64,000 nucleotides of DNA from Pelagibacterium limicola (GTDB lineage: Bacteria > Pseudomonadota > Alphaproteobacteria > Rhizobiales > Devosiaceae): positions 491,698-555,697 of the forward strand of contig NZ_JADQDB010000003.1 of assembly GCF_015694405.1 (NCBI RefSeq), written 5' to 3'. The position numbers and the translations under genes are program-made. Shown piece after piece: positions 54,180 to 63,592 of this stretch; positions within the stretch are counted from its first letter, which is position 1, and every line of letters begins with the position of its first letter. Below the pieces are notes generated by a model. That model saw only the letters and a program-made list of their open reading frames with translations. It did not search any database and was not told the DNA's origin.

Positions 54180-54979
54180 GCGCCGTCATGCAAATGGAAA
54201 AGGCCGAGCGGCGCCCGCTCTTGCGGGTCTCTCACCTCACCAAGTCCTATGGCGAGGTGACCGGCTGCCGGGACATCAATTTCACGCTCTATCCGGGCGA
54301 GGTGATCGGCATTGTGGGCGAATCCGGCTCGGGCAAGTCCACGCTCCTGAACGTTCTCTCCGCCCAGATGCAGCCGACATCCGGAACCGTTGAATATGAC
54401 CTCAAGCACCGGGGGATGAGCGACATCTTCACGCTCAGCGAACCCGAGCGCCGCAAGCTCATGCGCACCGATTGGGGCATCGTCCACCAGAACCCGCGCG
54501 ACGGCTTGCGCATGGAGGTTTCAGCGGGCGGCAATGTCGGGGAACGCCTGATGGCTATCGGCGCGCGGCATTATGGCGATATCCGCGCCGCAGGGCTTGA
54601 CTGGCTCGCCAAGGTCGAACTCGACACCACGCGCATCGATGACCGGCCGAAGACGTTTTCGGGCGGGATGCAGCAGCGTCTCCAGATCGCCCGCAACCTC
54701 GTCACCAACCCGCGTCTGGTTTTCATGGACGAACCCACCGGCGGTCTCGATGTTTCGGTGCAGGCCCGCCTGCTCGACCTGTTGCGCGGGCTGGTTCGCG
54801 AACTGGGAATCGCGGCCATCATAGTGACCCACGATCTGGCTGTCGTCAGGCTGCTGGCCGACCGGCTGATGGTCATGCGGCGCGGCGAAGTGGTGGAGGC
54901 GGGACTGACCGATCAGGTTTTGGACGACCCGCATCATCCCTACACCCAACTGCTCGTTTCCTCGGTTTTGCAGGTTTAG
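54176..54979 (+). CDS. phnK: PhnK, ABC-type ATPase of the C-P lyase complex
   Basis: A 267-residue ABC ATPase: Walker A GESGSGKS, signature FSGGMQQRLQIARN, Walker B LVFMDEPTGGLD, His-switch VTHDLAV. PhnK docks on PhnJ and is not a transporter subunit. The gap after it contains a large inverted repeat. Confidence 0.94.
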   Translation: MSAVMQMEKAERRPLLRVSHLTKSYGEVTGCRDINFTLYPGEVIGIVGESGSGKSTLLNVLSAQMQPTSGTVEYDLKHRGMSDIFTLSEPERRKLMRTDWGIVHQNPRDGLRMEVSAGGNVGERLMAIGARHYGDIRAAGLDWLAKVELDTTRIDDRPKTFSGGMQQRLQIARNLVTNPRLVFMDEPTGGLDVSVQARLLDLLRGLVRELGIAAIIVTHDLAVVRLLADRLMVMRRGEVVEAGLTDQVLDDPHHPYTQLLVSSVLQV

Positions 54980-55005
54980 TGGCATGGCTCAAGCCGGCGC
55001 TCTTG

Positions 55006-55140
55006 GCTCACCCCCACCCCTAACCCCTCCCCTCAAGGGGGAGGGGGACTGGCTCCATGCTTCCTGCAAGCATTCGCCCCAAAAAACGCCGAACGGATTC
55101 CCCTCCCCCTTGAGGGGAGGGGTTAGGGGTGGGGGCGAGC
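55006..55140. repeat. Large inverted repeat between phnK and phnL
   Basis: Two 41-nt arms (55006-55046 and 55100-55140) match at 40 of 41 positions in reverse complement and flank a 53-nt spacer. Each arm also has an internal C-run/G-run dyad around TCAAG. It looks like a mobile intergenic repeat (REP/MITE-like), inserted into the operon. It would form a very stable hairpin in mRNA and could reduce phnL expression. Confidence 0.85.
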
Positions 55141-55180
55141 GGTGCCTCGTCAGCCGCAGCGCCCAACAAGGAACACCACA

Positions 55181-55882
55181 ATGACCATCATGATCTCCGT
55201 CGCAGAGCTTTCGAAAAACTTCGTTCTCCATACCCAGGGGGGCACGGTGATCCCCGTGTTCGAGAATCTCTCGCTCGACGTGAATGCGGGGGAATGCGTT
55301 TGCCTGCACGGGCCTTCAGGGTCCGGGAAATCCTCCCTGCTGCGCTCGCTCTATGCCAACTACAAGCCGACATCGGGTTCGATTTCGGTCGCCCATGAGG
55401 GCGGCTGGGTCGATCTGACCAAAGCCGAGCCCTACAAGATCGTCGAGGTGCGCCGCCAGACCGTCGGCTATGTCAGCCAGTTCCTGCGCGTCATCCCGCG
55501 CGTGCCCGCGCTCGAAGTGGTCGCGGAGCCCGCCAAGCTCGTCGGCCTGCCTGCCCAGGCGGCAGAGGAAAAGGCCAAGAGCCTGCTTTCCCGCCTCAAT
55601 ATCCCCGAACGCCTGTGGTCCATCGCGCCCGCGACCTTCTCGGGCGGCGAACAGCAGCGGGTCAATATCGCCCGCGGCTTTGTCCGCGATTATCCGGTGC
55701 TCCTGCTCGATGAGCCCACCGCCTCGCTCGATGCGGCCAACCGGCAGGTGGTGATCGAATTGATCCTCGAAGCCAAGGCCCGCGGCACGGCCATTGTCGG
55801 CATCTTCCACGACGCCGAGGTGCGCGAGGCGGTTGCCGACCGGTTGTTCGAGGTCATGGCTTTCCAGCGGAGCGCTGCGTGA
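55181..55882 (+). CDS. phnL: PhnL, ABC-type ATPase of the C-P lyase system
   Basis: A 233-residue ABC ATPase: Walker A GPSGSGKS, signature [14 protein letters not shown], Walker [12 protein letters not shown]. PhnL acts with PhnK on the core complex. I start at the ATG at 55181 (AAGGAA upstream); the frame upstream runs into the inverted repeat. It overlaps the first phnM by ATGA. Confidence 0.93.
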   Translation: MTIMISVAELSKNFVLHTQGGTVIPVFENLSLDVNAGECVCLHGPSGSGKSSLLRSLYANYKPTSGSISVAHEGGWVDLTKAEPYKIVEVRRQTVGYVSQFLRVIPRVPALEVVAEPAKLVGLPAQAAEEKAKSLLSRLNIPERLWSIAPATFSGGEQQRVNIARGFVRDYPVLLLDEPTASLDAANRQVVIELILEAKARGTAIVGIFHDAEVREAVADRLFEVMAFQRSAA

Positions 55883-57027
55883 TGGCCGAAATCGTCTTCA
55901 CCAATGCGAAGATCGTTCTCGATGACGCGGTGATCGAGGGCACGCTTGCCATTCGCGATGGCCTTATCGCGGGCGTCGAGAGCGGCGGCACCGCCCTGCC
56001 CGGCGCCATCGATGCCGGGGGCGATTACATCCTGCCCGGCCTTGTCGACATCCACACCGATCACCTGGAAAAGCACGTCCTGCCGCGCCCGCATGTGCGC
56101 TGGGACGTTCATCGCGCCGTCCTTGCGCATGACGCGCAGATCATCGGTGCGGGGATCACCACGGTTTTCGACTCCATATGTGTTGGTGGCACCGAGAAGA
56201 ACCCCGAGCGGCGCGAAATCTTCCAGCCGATGATCGACGGCATCGAGGCCGCCCGCAACGTCAAGGCATTCCGGGCCGAGCACCTCGTCCACCTGCGCTG
56301 TGAGATCACCGATCCGGAGGCGCCGGGACAGGCGCAGGCCAATGTCGACAAGGATTTCGTGCGCCTGGTTTCGGTGATGGAGCACGTGCCCGGCAAGCGC
56401 CAGAGCCGGGACATGGGCAACTATATCGCCCGCCGCATGGCGGCGAGCGGCAAGACCCACGCCGAGGTCGAGGAGGAAATCACCGAACTTCTCGACAGGT
56501 TGGAGACCGAATCCGTCGATGTCCGCGCCGAGATCATCGCGATGGCGCATTCCTTTGGCCTACCGCTGCTCAGTCACGACGATGCGACCGCCGAACATGT
56601 CCGGCAGGCGCATGAGGAGGGCATCAGGATTGCCGAATTCCCGGTGAGCATGGAGGCGGCACGCGAAGCCCGGTCGCTCTCGATGCACGCGGTCGCGGGC
56701 GCGCCCAACTATCTGCGCGGCGGTTCGCAATCGGGCAATGTCGGGGTACGCGAGTTGCTGTCACATGGGCTGGTCGATATTCTGGCCTCCGACTATGTGC
56801 CGCGTTCAATGCTCGATGCGGTGTTCGCCATCGCCGACGACGACGCCCTGGGCATTTCGTTGCCCGAAGCCGTCAGCATGGCGACCAGCGCTCCGGCGCG
56901 GGCAGCCAGGCTCGAGGATCGCGGCGAAATCCTGCCCGGCCTTCGCGCCGACATCATTTTCGTGAACCTTTCAGCTGGCACGCCAATCCTGCGGCAGGCG
57001 TGGCGGGATGGCGAGAGGGTTGCGTGA
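55879..57027 (+). CDS. phnM: PhnM paralogue 1 (divergent ribose-triphosphate diphosphatase)
   Basis: A 382-residue amidohydrolase of the PhnM family, which removes pyrophosphate from ribose-1-methylphosphonate-5-triphosphate. Conserved features remain: [42 protein letters not shown]. It differs from the usual PhnM at two sites: the metal-site GGSHSGNV reads GGSQSGNV (Q284), and HTDNLEKH reads HTDHLEKH. It is adjacent to a canonical paralogue. The changes suggest altered specificity or loss of activity. Confidence 0.87.
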   Translation: MMAEIVFTNAKIVLDDAVIEGTLAIRDGLIAGVESGGTALPGAIDAGGDYILPGLVDIHTDHLEKHVLPRPHVRWDVHRAVLAHDAQIIGAGITTVFDSICVGGTEKNPERREIFQPMIDGIEAARNVKAFRAEHLVHLRCEITDPEAPGQAQANVDKDFVRLVSVMEHVPGKRQSRDMGNYIARRMAASGKTHAEVEEEITELLDRLETESVDVRAEIIAMAHSFGLPLLSHDDATAEHVRQAHEEGIRIAEFPVSMEAAREARSLSMHAVAGAPNYLRGGSQSGNVGVRELLSHGLVDILASDYVPRSMLDAVFAIADDDALGISLPEAVSMATSAPARAARLEDRGEILPGLRADIIFVNLSAGTPILRQAWRDGERVA

Positions 57028-57099
57028 TCGCTTTTCTCCGTCACCGGTGAAGCGAATTTGAAAATCGTATACGTCCCGCAAGGGAAAAGAGGCCGGAAG

Positions 57100-58239
57100 A
57101 TGAGTGACTTGGTCGTTTCGAATGCAAAGCTGGTGCTTGAAGATCAGGTGATCCAGGGCGCGATGTCGGTGGAGGACGGCAGGATCGCCGGATATGACAC
57201 CGGTGCCTCCGCGCTTCCCGGCACGCTCGATTTCGAGGGCGATTATCTTGTACCGGGCTTCGTCGAGATCCATACTGACAATCTCGAAAAGCATCTCCAG
57301 CCGCGCCCCGGCGTCATGTGGCCCTCGCCGGCTGCTGCCATTCTTTCCCATGACGTACAGATCGCCGGGGCCGGGATCACGACGGTTTTCGACGCGGTTT
57401 CGGTGGGCGAGTATTCGGCGGCCAGCAACCGCCGCCAGATGATCACAACCACCGTCGAGACCGTCTCCAACCCCGAGATCCGCGATGTGCTGCGGGCCGA
57501 GCATCTGCTGCATATGCGGTGCGAGCTGGCCGACCCCGCCGTGCTCGACATCTACCATCCGCTTGCCGGCAACCCGCTCATCAAACTCGTCTCGCTGATG
57601 GACCACACGCCCGGCCAGCGGCAATGGGCCGATCTCTCCAAATGGCGTCAGTTCAACCGGGACAAGAAATGGACCGACGAGGAATTCGACGCCATGGTCC
57701 AAAAGCGCAAGGACGACCAGGCGCGCCACGCCGAATATCACCGCCGCTCGGTCATCGCGCTGGCGCGGCATCACGGTACCGTCATGGCCAGCCATGACGA
57801 CACGACCCGCGAGCATGTGGAGGAAGCGGTGTCGCACGGCATCGAGATTTCCGAATTCCCCACATCGGTGGCCGCAGCCGGCCATGCGCACAAGCGCGGC
57901 ATGAAGGTGGTGATGGGCGCGCCGAACGTGGTGCGCGGCGGCTCGCATTCGGGCAATGTCTCGGCGATCGACCTCGCCGAGCGCGGTTTTCTCGACGGGC
58001 TTTCCTCCGATTACGTCCCTTCCAGCCTGATGCAGGCGGTGTTCCAGCTCAGCCTGCAGGAGACCATATCACTGCCTAAGGCGGTCAATCTGGTCTCTGC
58101 CAACCCCGCCGACATGGTTGGCCTCACCGACCGCGGCCGCATCGCCGAAGGCAAGCGGGCCGACTTTTCGCGGGTAAGACTCGTTGACGGCCTGCCCGTC
58201 ATCATGGGCGTCTGGCGCGAGGGGAAGCGGATCAGCTGA
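57100..58239 (+). CDS. phnM: PhnM paralogue 2 (canonical)
   Basis: A 379-residue PhnM with canonical motifs: VPGFVEIHTDNLEKH, PRPGVMWP, SLMDHTPGQRQ, SHDDTT, GAPNVVRGGSHSGNV (H283), LSSDYVP. I start at the ATG at 57100 (GAGG upstream); a longer reading to 57058 is less likely. It begins 72 nt after the first phnM. This copy is the probable working diphosphatase of the pathway. Confidence 0.93.
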   Translation: MSDLVVSNAKLVLEDQVIQGAMSVEDGRIAGYDTGASALPGTLDFEGDYLVPGFVEIHTDNLEKHLQPRPGVMWPSPAAAILSHDVQIAGAGITTVFDAVSVGEYSAASNRRQMITTTVETVSNPEIRDVLRAEHLLHMRCELADPAVLDIYHPLAGNPLIKLVSLMDHTPGQRQWADLSKWRQFNRDKKWTDEEFDAMVQKRKDDQARHAEYHRRSVIALARHHGTVMASHDDTTREHVEEAVSHGIEISEFPTSVAAAGHAHKRGMKVVMGAPNVVRGGSHSGNVSAIDLAERGFLDGLSSDYVPSSLMQAVFQLSLQETISLPKAVNLVSANPADMVGLTDRGRIAEGKRADFSRVRLVDGLPVIMGVWREGKRIS

Positions 58240-58263
58240 GGCTATTGAATTTCGCACCGCGAA

Positions 58264-58291
58264 GTAATACCTTGTCAGATAATGGTATTAC
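58264..58291. promoter_or_regulatory. Candidate operator of the AbrB/VapC module
   Basis: GTAATACC and GGTATTAC are perfect 8-bp arms with a 12-nt spacer that includes GATAAT, directly upstream of the antitoxin gene. Such repeats are typical autoregulatory sites of toxin-antitoxin operons. Confidence 0.6.
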
Positions 58292-58301
58292 AGGTTTTGC
58301 A

Positions 58302-58535
58302 ATGACCACTACAGTGACCTCCAAAGGCCAAGTGACGATTCCGAAGTCCGTCCGCGACCTTCTTGGCATCAAGCCAGGCAGCAAGGTCGATTTTTTGCGC
58401 GCCAAGGATGGCAGCATTGTTCTGGTACCGCACGACAGCAAAAGGCCGGTCAGTCGTTTTGCCCAATTGCGCGGCCATGCCGGTGCGGGGCTTGATACCG
58501 ACGCCATTATGGCTCTTACACGCGGCGAATCGTGA
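58302..58535 (+). CDS. AbrB/MazE-fold antitoxin in the phosphonate cluster
   Basis: A 77-residue protein with the SpoVT/AbrB swapped-hairpin domain (TVTSKGQVTIPKSVRDLLGIKPGSKVDF). The C-terminal tail should bind the toxin. I use the ATG at 58302; the upstream frame overlaps the operator. Its stop overlaps the toxin GTG (GTGA), so the pair is translationally coupled. Confidence 0.9.
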   Translation: MTTTVTSKGQVTIPKSVRDLLGIKPGSKVDFLRAKDGSIVLVPHDSKRPVSRFAQLRGHAGAGLDTDAIMALTRGES

Positions 58536-58936
58536 CGCTGGTCGACACCAATGTTCTGCTCGATCTCGCTACCAATGACCCCGCTTGGGTCGATTGGTCG
58601 CTCATGCAGCTCGAAGCGGCCAGTCTCGCCGGGCCGTTGCTCATCAATGACGTTGTCTATGCCGAGCTCTCGGTAAGATACGAGCGCATTGAGGACCTCG
58701 ATGCCTTCATCGCGCATGCGGGCATTGATATGGTGCCGACGCCGCGGCCTGCACTGTTCCTGGCGGCCAAAGCCTTTGCTCAGTACCGGACCGCCGGTGG
58801 CAAGCGCACGGGAGTTCTGCCCGACTTCTTCATTGGCGCTCATGCAGCGGTTGCTGACCTGCCATTGCTTACTCGCGACCTGGGACGATACCAAACCTAT
58901 TTCCCTACGCTTCGATTGATCGTACCCGAAACCTGA
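58532..58936 (+). CDS. VapC-family PIN-domain toxin in the phosphonate cluster
   Basis: A 134-residue PIN ribonuclease toxin: D5 (LVDTNVLLD), E45 (VVYAELSV), D98 (GVLPDFFIGAHAAV) and LTRDLGRYQTYFP. It begins with GTG overlapping the antitoxin stop. Not related closely to the VapC at 24961. It separates the phnM genes from the tautomerase. Confidence 0.9.
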   Translation: MTLVDTNVLLDLATNDPAWVDWSLMQLEAASLAGPLLINDVVYAELSVRYERIEDLDAFIAHAGIDMVPTPRPALFLAAKAFAQYRTAGGKRTGVLPDFFIGAHAAVADLPLLTRDLGRYQTYFPTLRLIVPET

Positions 58937-58948
58937 ACCGGAGGTCCC

Positions 58949-59161
58949 ATGCCCTACGTCAACATCAAGATCACCCGCGAAGGCGCGACTGCCGAGCAGA
59001 AGGCGAAAATCATCAAGGGGGTCACCGATCTGCTGGTCGATGTCCTCGACAAGAACCCCGCAACCACCTTTGTCGTCATTGAGGAGGTCGACCTCGATAA
59101 CTGGGGCGTGGGCGGGGTGTCCGTGACCGAGCTGCGCAAGAACCGGGCGAAAACGTCCTGA
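58949..59161 (+). CDS. 4-oxalocrotonate tautomerase family protein
   Basis: A 70-residue tautomerase with the catalytic Pro exposed after Met removal (MPYVNIKITREGAT). GGAGG precedes the ATG, 12 nt after the toxin stop, so it is likely co-transcribed. Such enzymes act on enol/keto acids; a role in phosphonate metabolism is not established. It may belong to the toxin-antitoxin cargo or to the phn operon. Confidence 0.9.
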   Translation: MPYVNIKITREGATAEQKAKIIKGVTDLLVDVLDKNPATTFVVIEEVDLDNWGVGGVSVTELRKNRAKTS

Positions 59162-59259
59162 GGTGCGCCAAAGCCGCTTATCCCCGCGTCATCCAGCCCG
59201 CATATTCTACCGGGTTGCTGATCACCACGTCGGGTCCATTTGGACCCAGATTTGGAGTC

Positions 59260-59313
59260 CGACAAATTATAACTGGACGAATTGAACGGAAAACGTTTTC
59301 TCGTTCAGTTATC
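59260..59313 (-). repeat. Dispersed repeat, copy 2 (inverted)
   Basis: On the minus strand it reads GATAACTGAACG... ending CAGTTATAATTTGTCG, matching the copy at 16781-16835 except in the centre. The centre contains the perfect palindrome GAAAACGTTTTC (59289-59300) flanked by TGAACG and CGTTCA. It lies in the 177-nt gap between the convergent tautomerase and acyltransferase genes. Confidence 0.75.
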
Positions 59314-59338
59314 GGTCGGAAGAATTCCCCACACGGTT

Positions 59339-59959
59339 TCAGGCCCCATATTTTTCCACGAACGCCTCGGCGGAAAGTGCGCGCATGTCGGGCAGGGTTT
59401 CGCCCAGTTTCTCGTGACTCCAATCCCACCATTTGAGCGCCATCAGCCTTTCGGCCAGCGCTTCAGGATGGCGGCGTTTGATGAGTTTGGCGGGAACGCC
59501 CGCGACGATGGTGTAGGGCTCCACGTCTTTGGTGACCACCGCGGAAGAGCCCACCACGGCGCCGTCTCCGATGGTGACGCCGGGCATGATAACCGCCCCG
59601 TGCCCGATCCAGACATCGTTGCCTATGGCCACGCGATGCGCGCGCCGCCAGCCGAAGAACTCCTCGTCGTCTCCAAGATCGAAGCCGTATTGCCGCGAGC
59701 GGTAGGTGTAATGGTGCTGGCTGGCGCGCCAGGTGGCATGGTTGCCGGGATTGATGCGCACGAAGGCGGCAATCGAGCAGAACTTGCCGACGGTCGCGTA
59801 GATGATCGAGCCGTCATGGACGATATAGGAATAGTCCCCGAAATCGGTTTCAGCGATCATCGTGCGGGCGCCGACTTCGGTGTAGCGGCCCAGCGTGCTC
59901 TCGCGGATATTGGCGGTCTCGTGGATCGTAGGCTCGGTGCCCAGCATCTTGAGGGTCAT
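59339..59959 (-). CDS. Hexapeptide-repeat acyltransferase of the phosphonate cluster (TIGR03308-like)
   Basis: A 206-residue left-handed beta-helix acyltransferase: IGNDVWIGHGAVIMPGVTIGDGAVVGSSAVVTKDVEPYTIVAGVPAKLI (about residues 110-160) and the catalytic His region NHATWRASQHHY. A related family (TIGR03308) is often linked to phn genes and may modify or detoxify a phosphonate or intermediate. The start at 59959 overlaps the phnE stop by ATGA. It ends the leftward phnCDEE operon. Confidence 0.85.
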   Translation of the reverse strand: MTLKMLGTEPTIHETANIRESTLGRYTEVGARTMIAETDFGDYSYIVHDGSIIYATVGKFCSIAAFVRINPGNHATWRASQHHYTYRSRQYGFDLGDDEEFFGWRRAHRVAIGNDVWIGHGAVIMPGVTIGDGAVVGSSAVVTKDVEPYTIVAGVPAKLIKRRHPEALAERLMALKWWDWSHEKLGETLPDMRALSAEAFVEKYGA

Positions 59960-60816
59960 TTGCTGTCCGTCTTGTCGAGGATGATCTTCATGCGGATGCG
60001 CTTGGAGATGTTGTCGATCACGGCAACCGTCACGAGGATCATGATGATGATGAAGGCGGCTTCGTCCCAATTGTTGATGCGGATGCGGTCGGAGAGCGCC
60101 AGGCCGATCCCCCCTGCCCCGACGATGCCGAGGATGGTGGCGGAGCGGACGTTGGATTCGAAGAAATAGAGAACGTGCGACAGCATCACGGGCACCACCT
60201 GCGGGAAGACGCCCAGCCGCAGGGTGTGAAGCTCGCGCGCGCCCGAGGCGCGGACGCCCTCGACGGGCTTGTTATCGATGTTCTCGATGGATTCGGAAAA
60301 GAGCTTTGCAAAGACCGGTATGTCGGAAAAGACGATGGCGAGCACGCCGGCGAAGGGGCCCATGCCGACGGCAGCCACGAAGATCAGCGCCCAGATGAGG
60401 CTGTCGACCGCCCGGAAACCATCGAAGAACCGGCGCAGGCCGAAATGGAAGAACCAGTTGGGAATGACGTTCTTGGCGCCAAGGAACCCCAGCGGCAGCG
60501 CGACGATTGCGGCGATCAGCGTGCCCAGAAAGGCCATGCCGACGGTCTCGAGGATGGCATAGGCGAATTCCCAGAAATGCCCGCCATCGGAGGGCGGGAA
60601 CATGAACTGGACGAGAAATCCGAGTTTTCCCAGCCCCTCCCAGATGCGCGCGGGAGAGGCGTTGATCCACCAGAGCCCAAAAATCAAGACGCCGAAAAAA
60701 GCTGTCCAGAGGCCGTACGTCAGAAAGAGTTCGGGCCAGGGGCGGCGGAAAAGGGTCGGCTGGAGCTTTTCGAGCCGGGCGATTTCGCCGGGGGCGATCG
60801 ATGGTGCCGGGGGCAT
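59956..60816 (-). CDS. phnE: Phosphonate ABC transporter permease PhnE, second copy
   Basis: A 286-residue inner-membrane permease with about six helices and the binding-protein-dependent transport loop (EGVRASGARELHTLRLGVFPQVVPVM). It begins 1 nt after the first phnE, which it partners. N-terminal extension of about 50 residues before the core helices. Confidence 0.92.
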   Translation of the reverse strand: MPPAPSIAPGEIARLEKLQPTLFRRPWPELFLTYGLWTAFFGVLIFGLWWINASPARIWEGLGKLGFLVQFMFPPSDGGHFWEFAYAILETVGMAFLGTLIAAIVALPLGFLGAKNVIPNWFFHFGLRRFFDGFRAVDSLIWALIFVAAVGMGPFAGVLAIVFSDIPVFAKLFSESIENIDNKPVEGVRASGARELHTLRLGVFPQVVPVMLSHVLYFFESNVRSATILGIVGAGGIGLALSDRIRINNWDEAAFIIIMILVTVAVIDNISKRIRMKIILDKTDSK

Positions 60817-60817
60817 G

Positions 60818-61726
60818 TCAGTGTCCCTTGAAATTGTCCGCGCCGATCAGACGGTGGCGGATGGTTTCGCAAACCATGTCGATGATCGAGACGGTGACGA
60901 TGAGCAGGAGCAGGATGGCCGAGATGTCCTGGTATTCGAACTGGCGGATGGCAAAGTAGAGGTCCTGCCCGATCCCGCCCGCTCCGACGACACCCAGAAC
61001 GGCGGCACCGCGCACGTTGATCTCGAAACGCAGCAGCGCATAGCTGGCATAGTTCGGTAGCGCCTGCGGCATCACGGCGAGCCGCATGGCCATCGGCCAG
61101 TTGCCGCCCGACGCATAGACGCCTTCGAGCGGGCGCATGTCCACGTTCTCGTTGACCTCGGCAAAGAGCTTGCCCAGCGACCCCGCGGTATGAACCGCGA
61201 TGGCCAGCACGCCCGCGAACGGCCCCAACCCGAAGGCGAAGACGAAAATCAGCGCGAAGACGAGCTCGGGCACGGTGCGGAAGAATTCGAGCGCACGGCG
61301 TGCGGAAAAATAGATGCCCGAACGCTGGACCAGATTGCGCGAGGCCGGGAAGCACAGGAGCAAAGCAAGAAAACCGCCCAGCGCCGTGCCGACAAAGGCC
61401 ATCAGCACGGTCTCGACGAGAAGCCGCAGCCAATAGTTGAAGCCCCAATACCAGGTCCGGAGGTCGCCCAGAAGGTTTTCGAGGGTGAGCGTGGGTAGCG
61501 TGCCGTGGACGTAATTCCACGCCTTTGGCAGCCCGGTCATGAGCTTTTGCACGTTGAACCCCGAAACGACCATCGATCCGATGGTCGCGGCAAGGAACAG
61601 CGCCAGATAAAGCGCCGTCCAGGCCATGCGCGTCCTGCGTTCGGCGAGAAAGCGCGCCTCGAACCGGGAAAGGCGGTCGCGCGCATCTCGTGCGCCGGCG
61701 CCGAGCGTAGTTGAGGGAGATGTCAT
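60818..61726 (-). CDS. phnE: Phosphonate ABC transporter permease PhnE, first copy
   Basis: A 302-residue permease with the family loop (EGVYASGGNWPMAMRLAVMPQALPNYASY) and helices such as ALEFFRTVPELVFALIFVFAFGLGPFAGVLA (family motif near the middle). The two PhnE copies probably form a heterodimer with PhnC. A stable hairpin lies between phnD and this gene. Confidence 0.92.
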   Translation of the reverse strand: MTSPSTTLGAGARDARDRLSRFEARFLAERRTRMAWTALYLALFLAATIGSMVVSGFNVQKLMTGLPKAWNYVHGTLPTLTLENLLGDLRTWYWGFNYWLRLLVETVLMAFVGTALGGFLALLLCFPASRNLVQRSGIYFSARRALEFFRTVPELVFALIFVFAFGLGPFAGVLAIAVHTAGSLGKLFAEVNENVDMRPLEGVYASGGNWPMAMRLAVMPQALPNYASYALLRFEINVRGAAVLGVVGAGGIGQDLYFAIRQFEYQDISAILLLLIVTVSIIDMVCETIRHRLIGADNFKGH

Positions 61727-61750
61727 CGGCTTGCCCCTGTCGGAAAAACG

Positions 61751-61777
61751 AAAAGGGACGCCCGGTCCGGGCGCCCC
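61751..61777 (-). terminator. Hairpin between phnD and phnE
   Basis: On the minus strand GGGGCGCCCGG/CCGGGCGTCCC (one G-U) is followed by TTTTCGTTTTT, 11 nt past the phnD stop. It looks like a terminator, but phnE follows at once, so it is probably an attenuator that makes phnD more abundant than the permeases. Confidence 0.8.
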
Positions 61778-61788
61778 GTCATTTTCGG

Positions 61789-62709
61789 TCAGTTGCCGCG
61801 CAAACGGCGCTGTTCGGCGTTGTATTCGGTGATGGCGACCATATCGATATAGTCTTCGTGGGTTGCCACGCCGTAGCCGCTGGACTGGTTCGAGTGAAGT
61901 TCGTTGAAGGCGTCCGGCGCTTCATCGGGGAAGGCGAACAGCGCTTCCTTGAAGAGGTCCTGAACTTCCTGGGGGAGATCGGTGCGCATTACGACGGGCG
62001 AGGACGGGATCAGCGGCGACGTCCAGATGATCCGGGTCGAACCCTCCTCGATCATCCCTTTTTCGACCATGCGCTGGATATTGCCGCGCGTCTCGTTGGT
62101 CCAGTGCGTGGCGACGACCTCGAAGGTGCCATTAAGCAGGGCGATGACCGACTGTTCATGGCCACCCGAGAAAGCGACTTCGCCGAAGTATTCTTCAGGC
62201 GGCATTCCGAGGGTTTCACGCAGGTAATAGGAAGGGATGGCAAAGCCCGAAGCGGAATTGGGATCCGCGAAGGCGAAGGGCTTGCCCGCAACGTCTTCAA
62301 GCGACTGATAGGGGCTGTCGGCCCGGACGGCCAGAACCGAATAGTAGCCGCGGTTGCCTTCCAGATCGAGGCTGACCGCAACCGGCGCGACATCCTCTCC
62401 CATCACCCGGTGCGCCAGAGCATAGTTGGCGGGCCCGATGGATGCGAAGTGAACATTGCCTGCCCGCATGGCTTCGATAACGGCGGCATAGTCGGTGCCG
62501 CGAACCACATTGACCGGCACGCCGAGCTTTTCGGTGAGGTAAGCGGCATAACCCTGATTGCGGGCAATGGCGTCGTTCTCGTTCTCGGACGACGAGATGC
62601 CGAGGTAGAGTTCAGGATATTGTTCGCGCCAATCGGCAAGGGCCGGGCTGACAAAAGACATGGCGAGGGCGAACGCCGCGAAGGCGCGGCGGCGAAACAG
62701 AGCGGTCAT
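61789..62709 (-). CDS. phnD: Phosphonate-binding periplasmic protein PhnD
   Basis: A 306-residue binding protein with a signal peptide (about residues 1-25, SPALA). Conserved motifs: LYLGISSSENENDAIARNQGYAAYL, VRGTDYAAVIEAMRAGNVHFASIGPANYALA (about 45-90) and DPNSASGFAIPSYYL. Start at 62709 with AGAAGAGG upstream. It captures phosphonates and/or phosphate esters. Confidence 0.94.
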   Translation of the reverse strand: MTALFRRRAFAAFALAMSFVSPALADWREQYPELYLGISSSENENDAIARNQGYAAYLTEKLGVPVNVVRGTDYAAVIEAMRAGNVHFASIGPANYALAHRVMGEDVAPVAVSLDLEGNRGYYSVLAVRADSPYQSLEDVAGKPFAFADPNSASGFAIPSYYLRETLGMPPEEYFGEVAFSGGHEQSVIALLNGTFEVVATHWTNETRGNIQRMVEKGMIEEGSTRIIWTSPLIPSSPVVMRTDLPQEVQDLFKEALFAFPDEAPDAFNELHSNQSSGYGVATHEDYIDMVAITEYNAEQRRLRGN

Positions 62710-62755
62710 GGGACCTCTTCTCCTATGGGGGGTTAGGTATTTATTGCGGGCTAAC

Positions 62756-63592
<837 letters not shown>

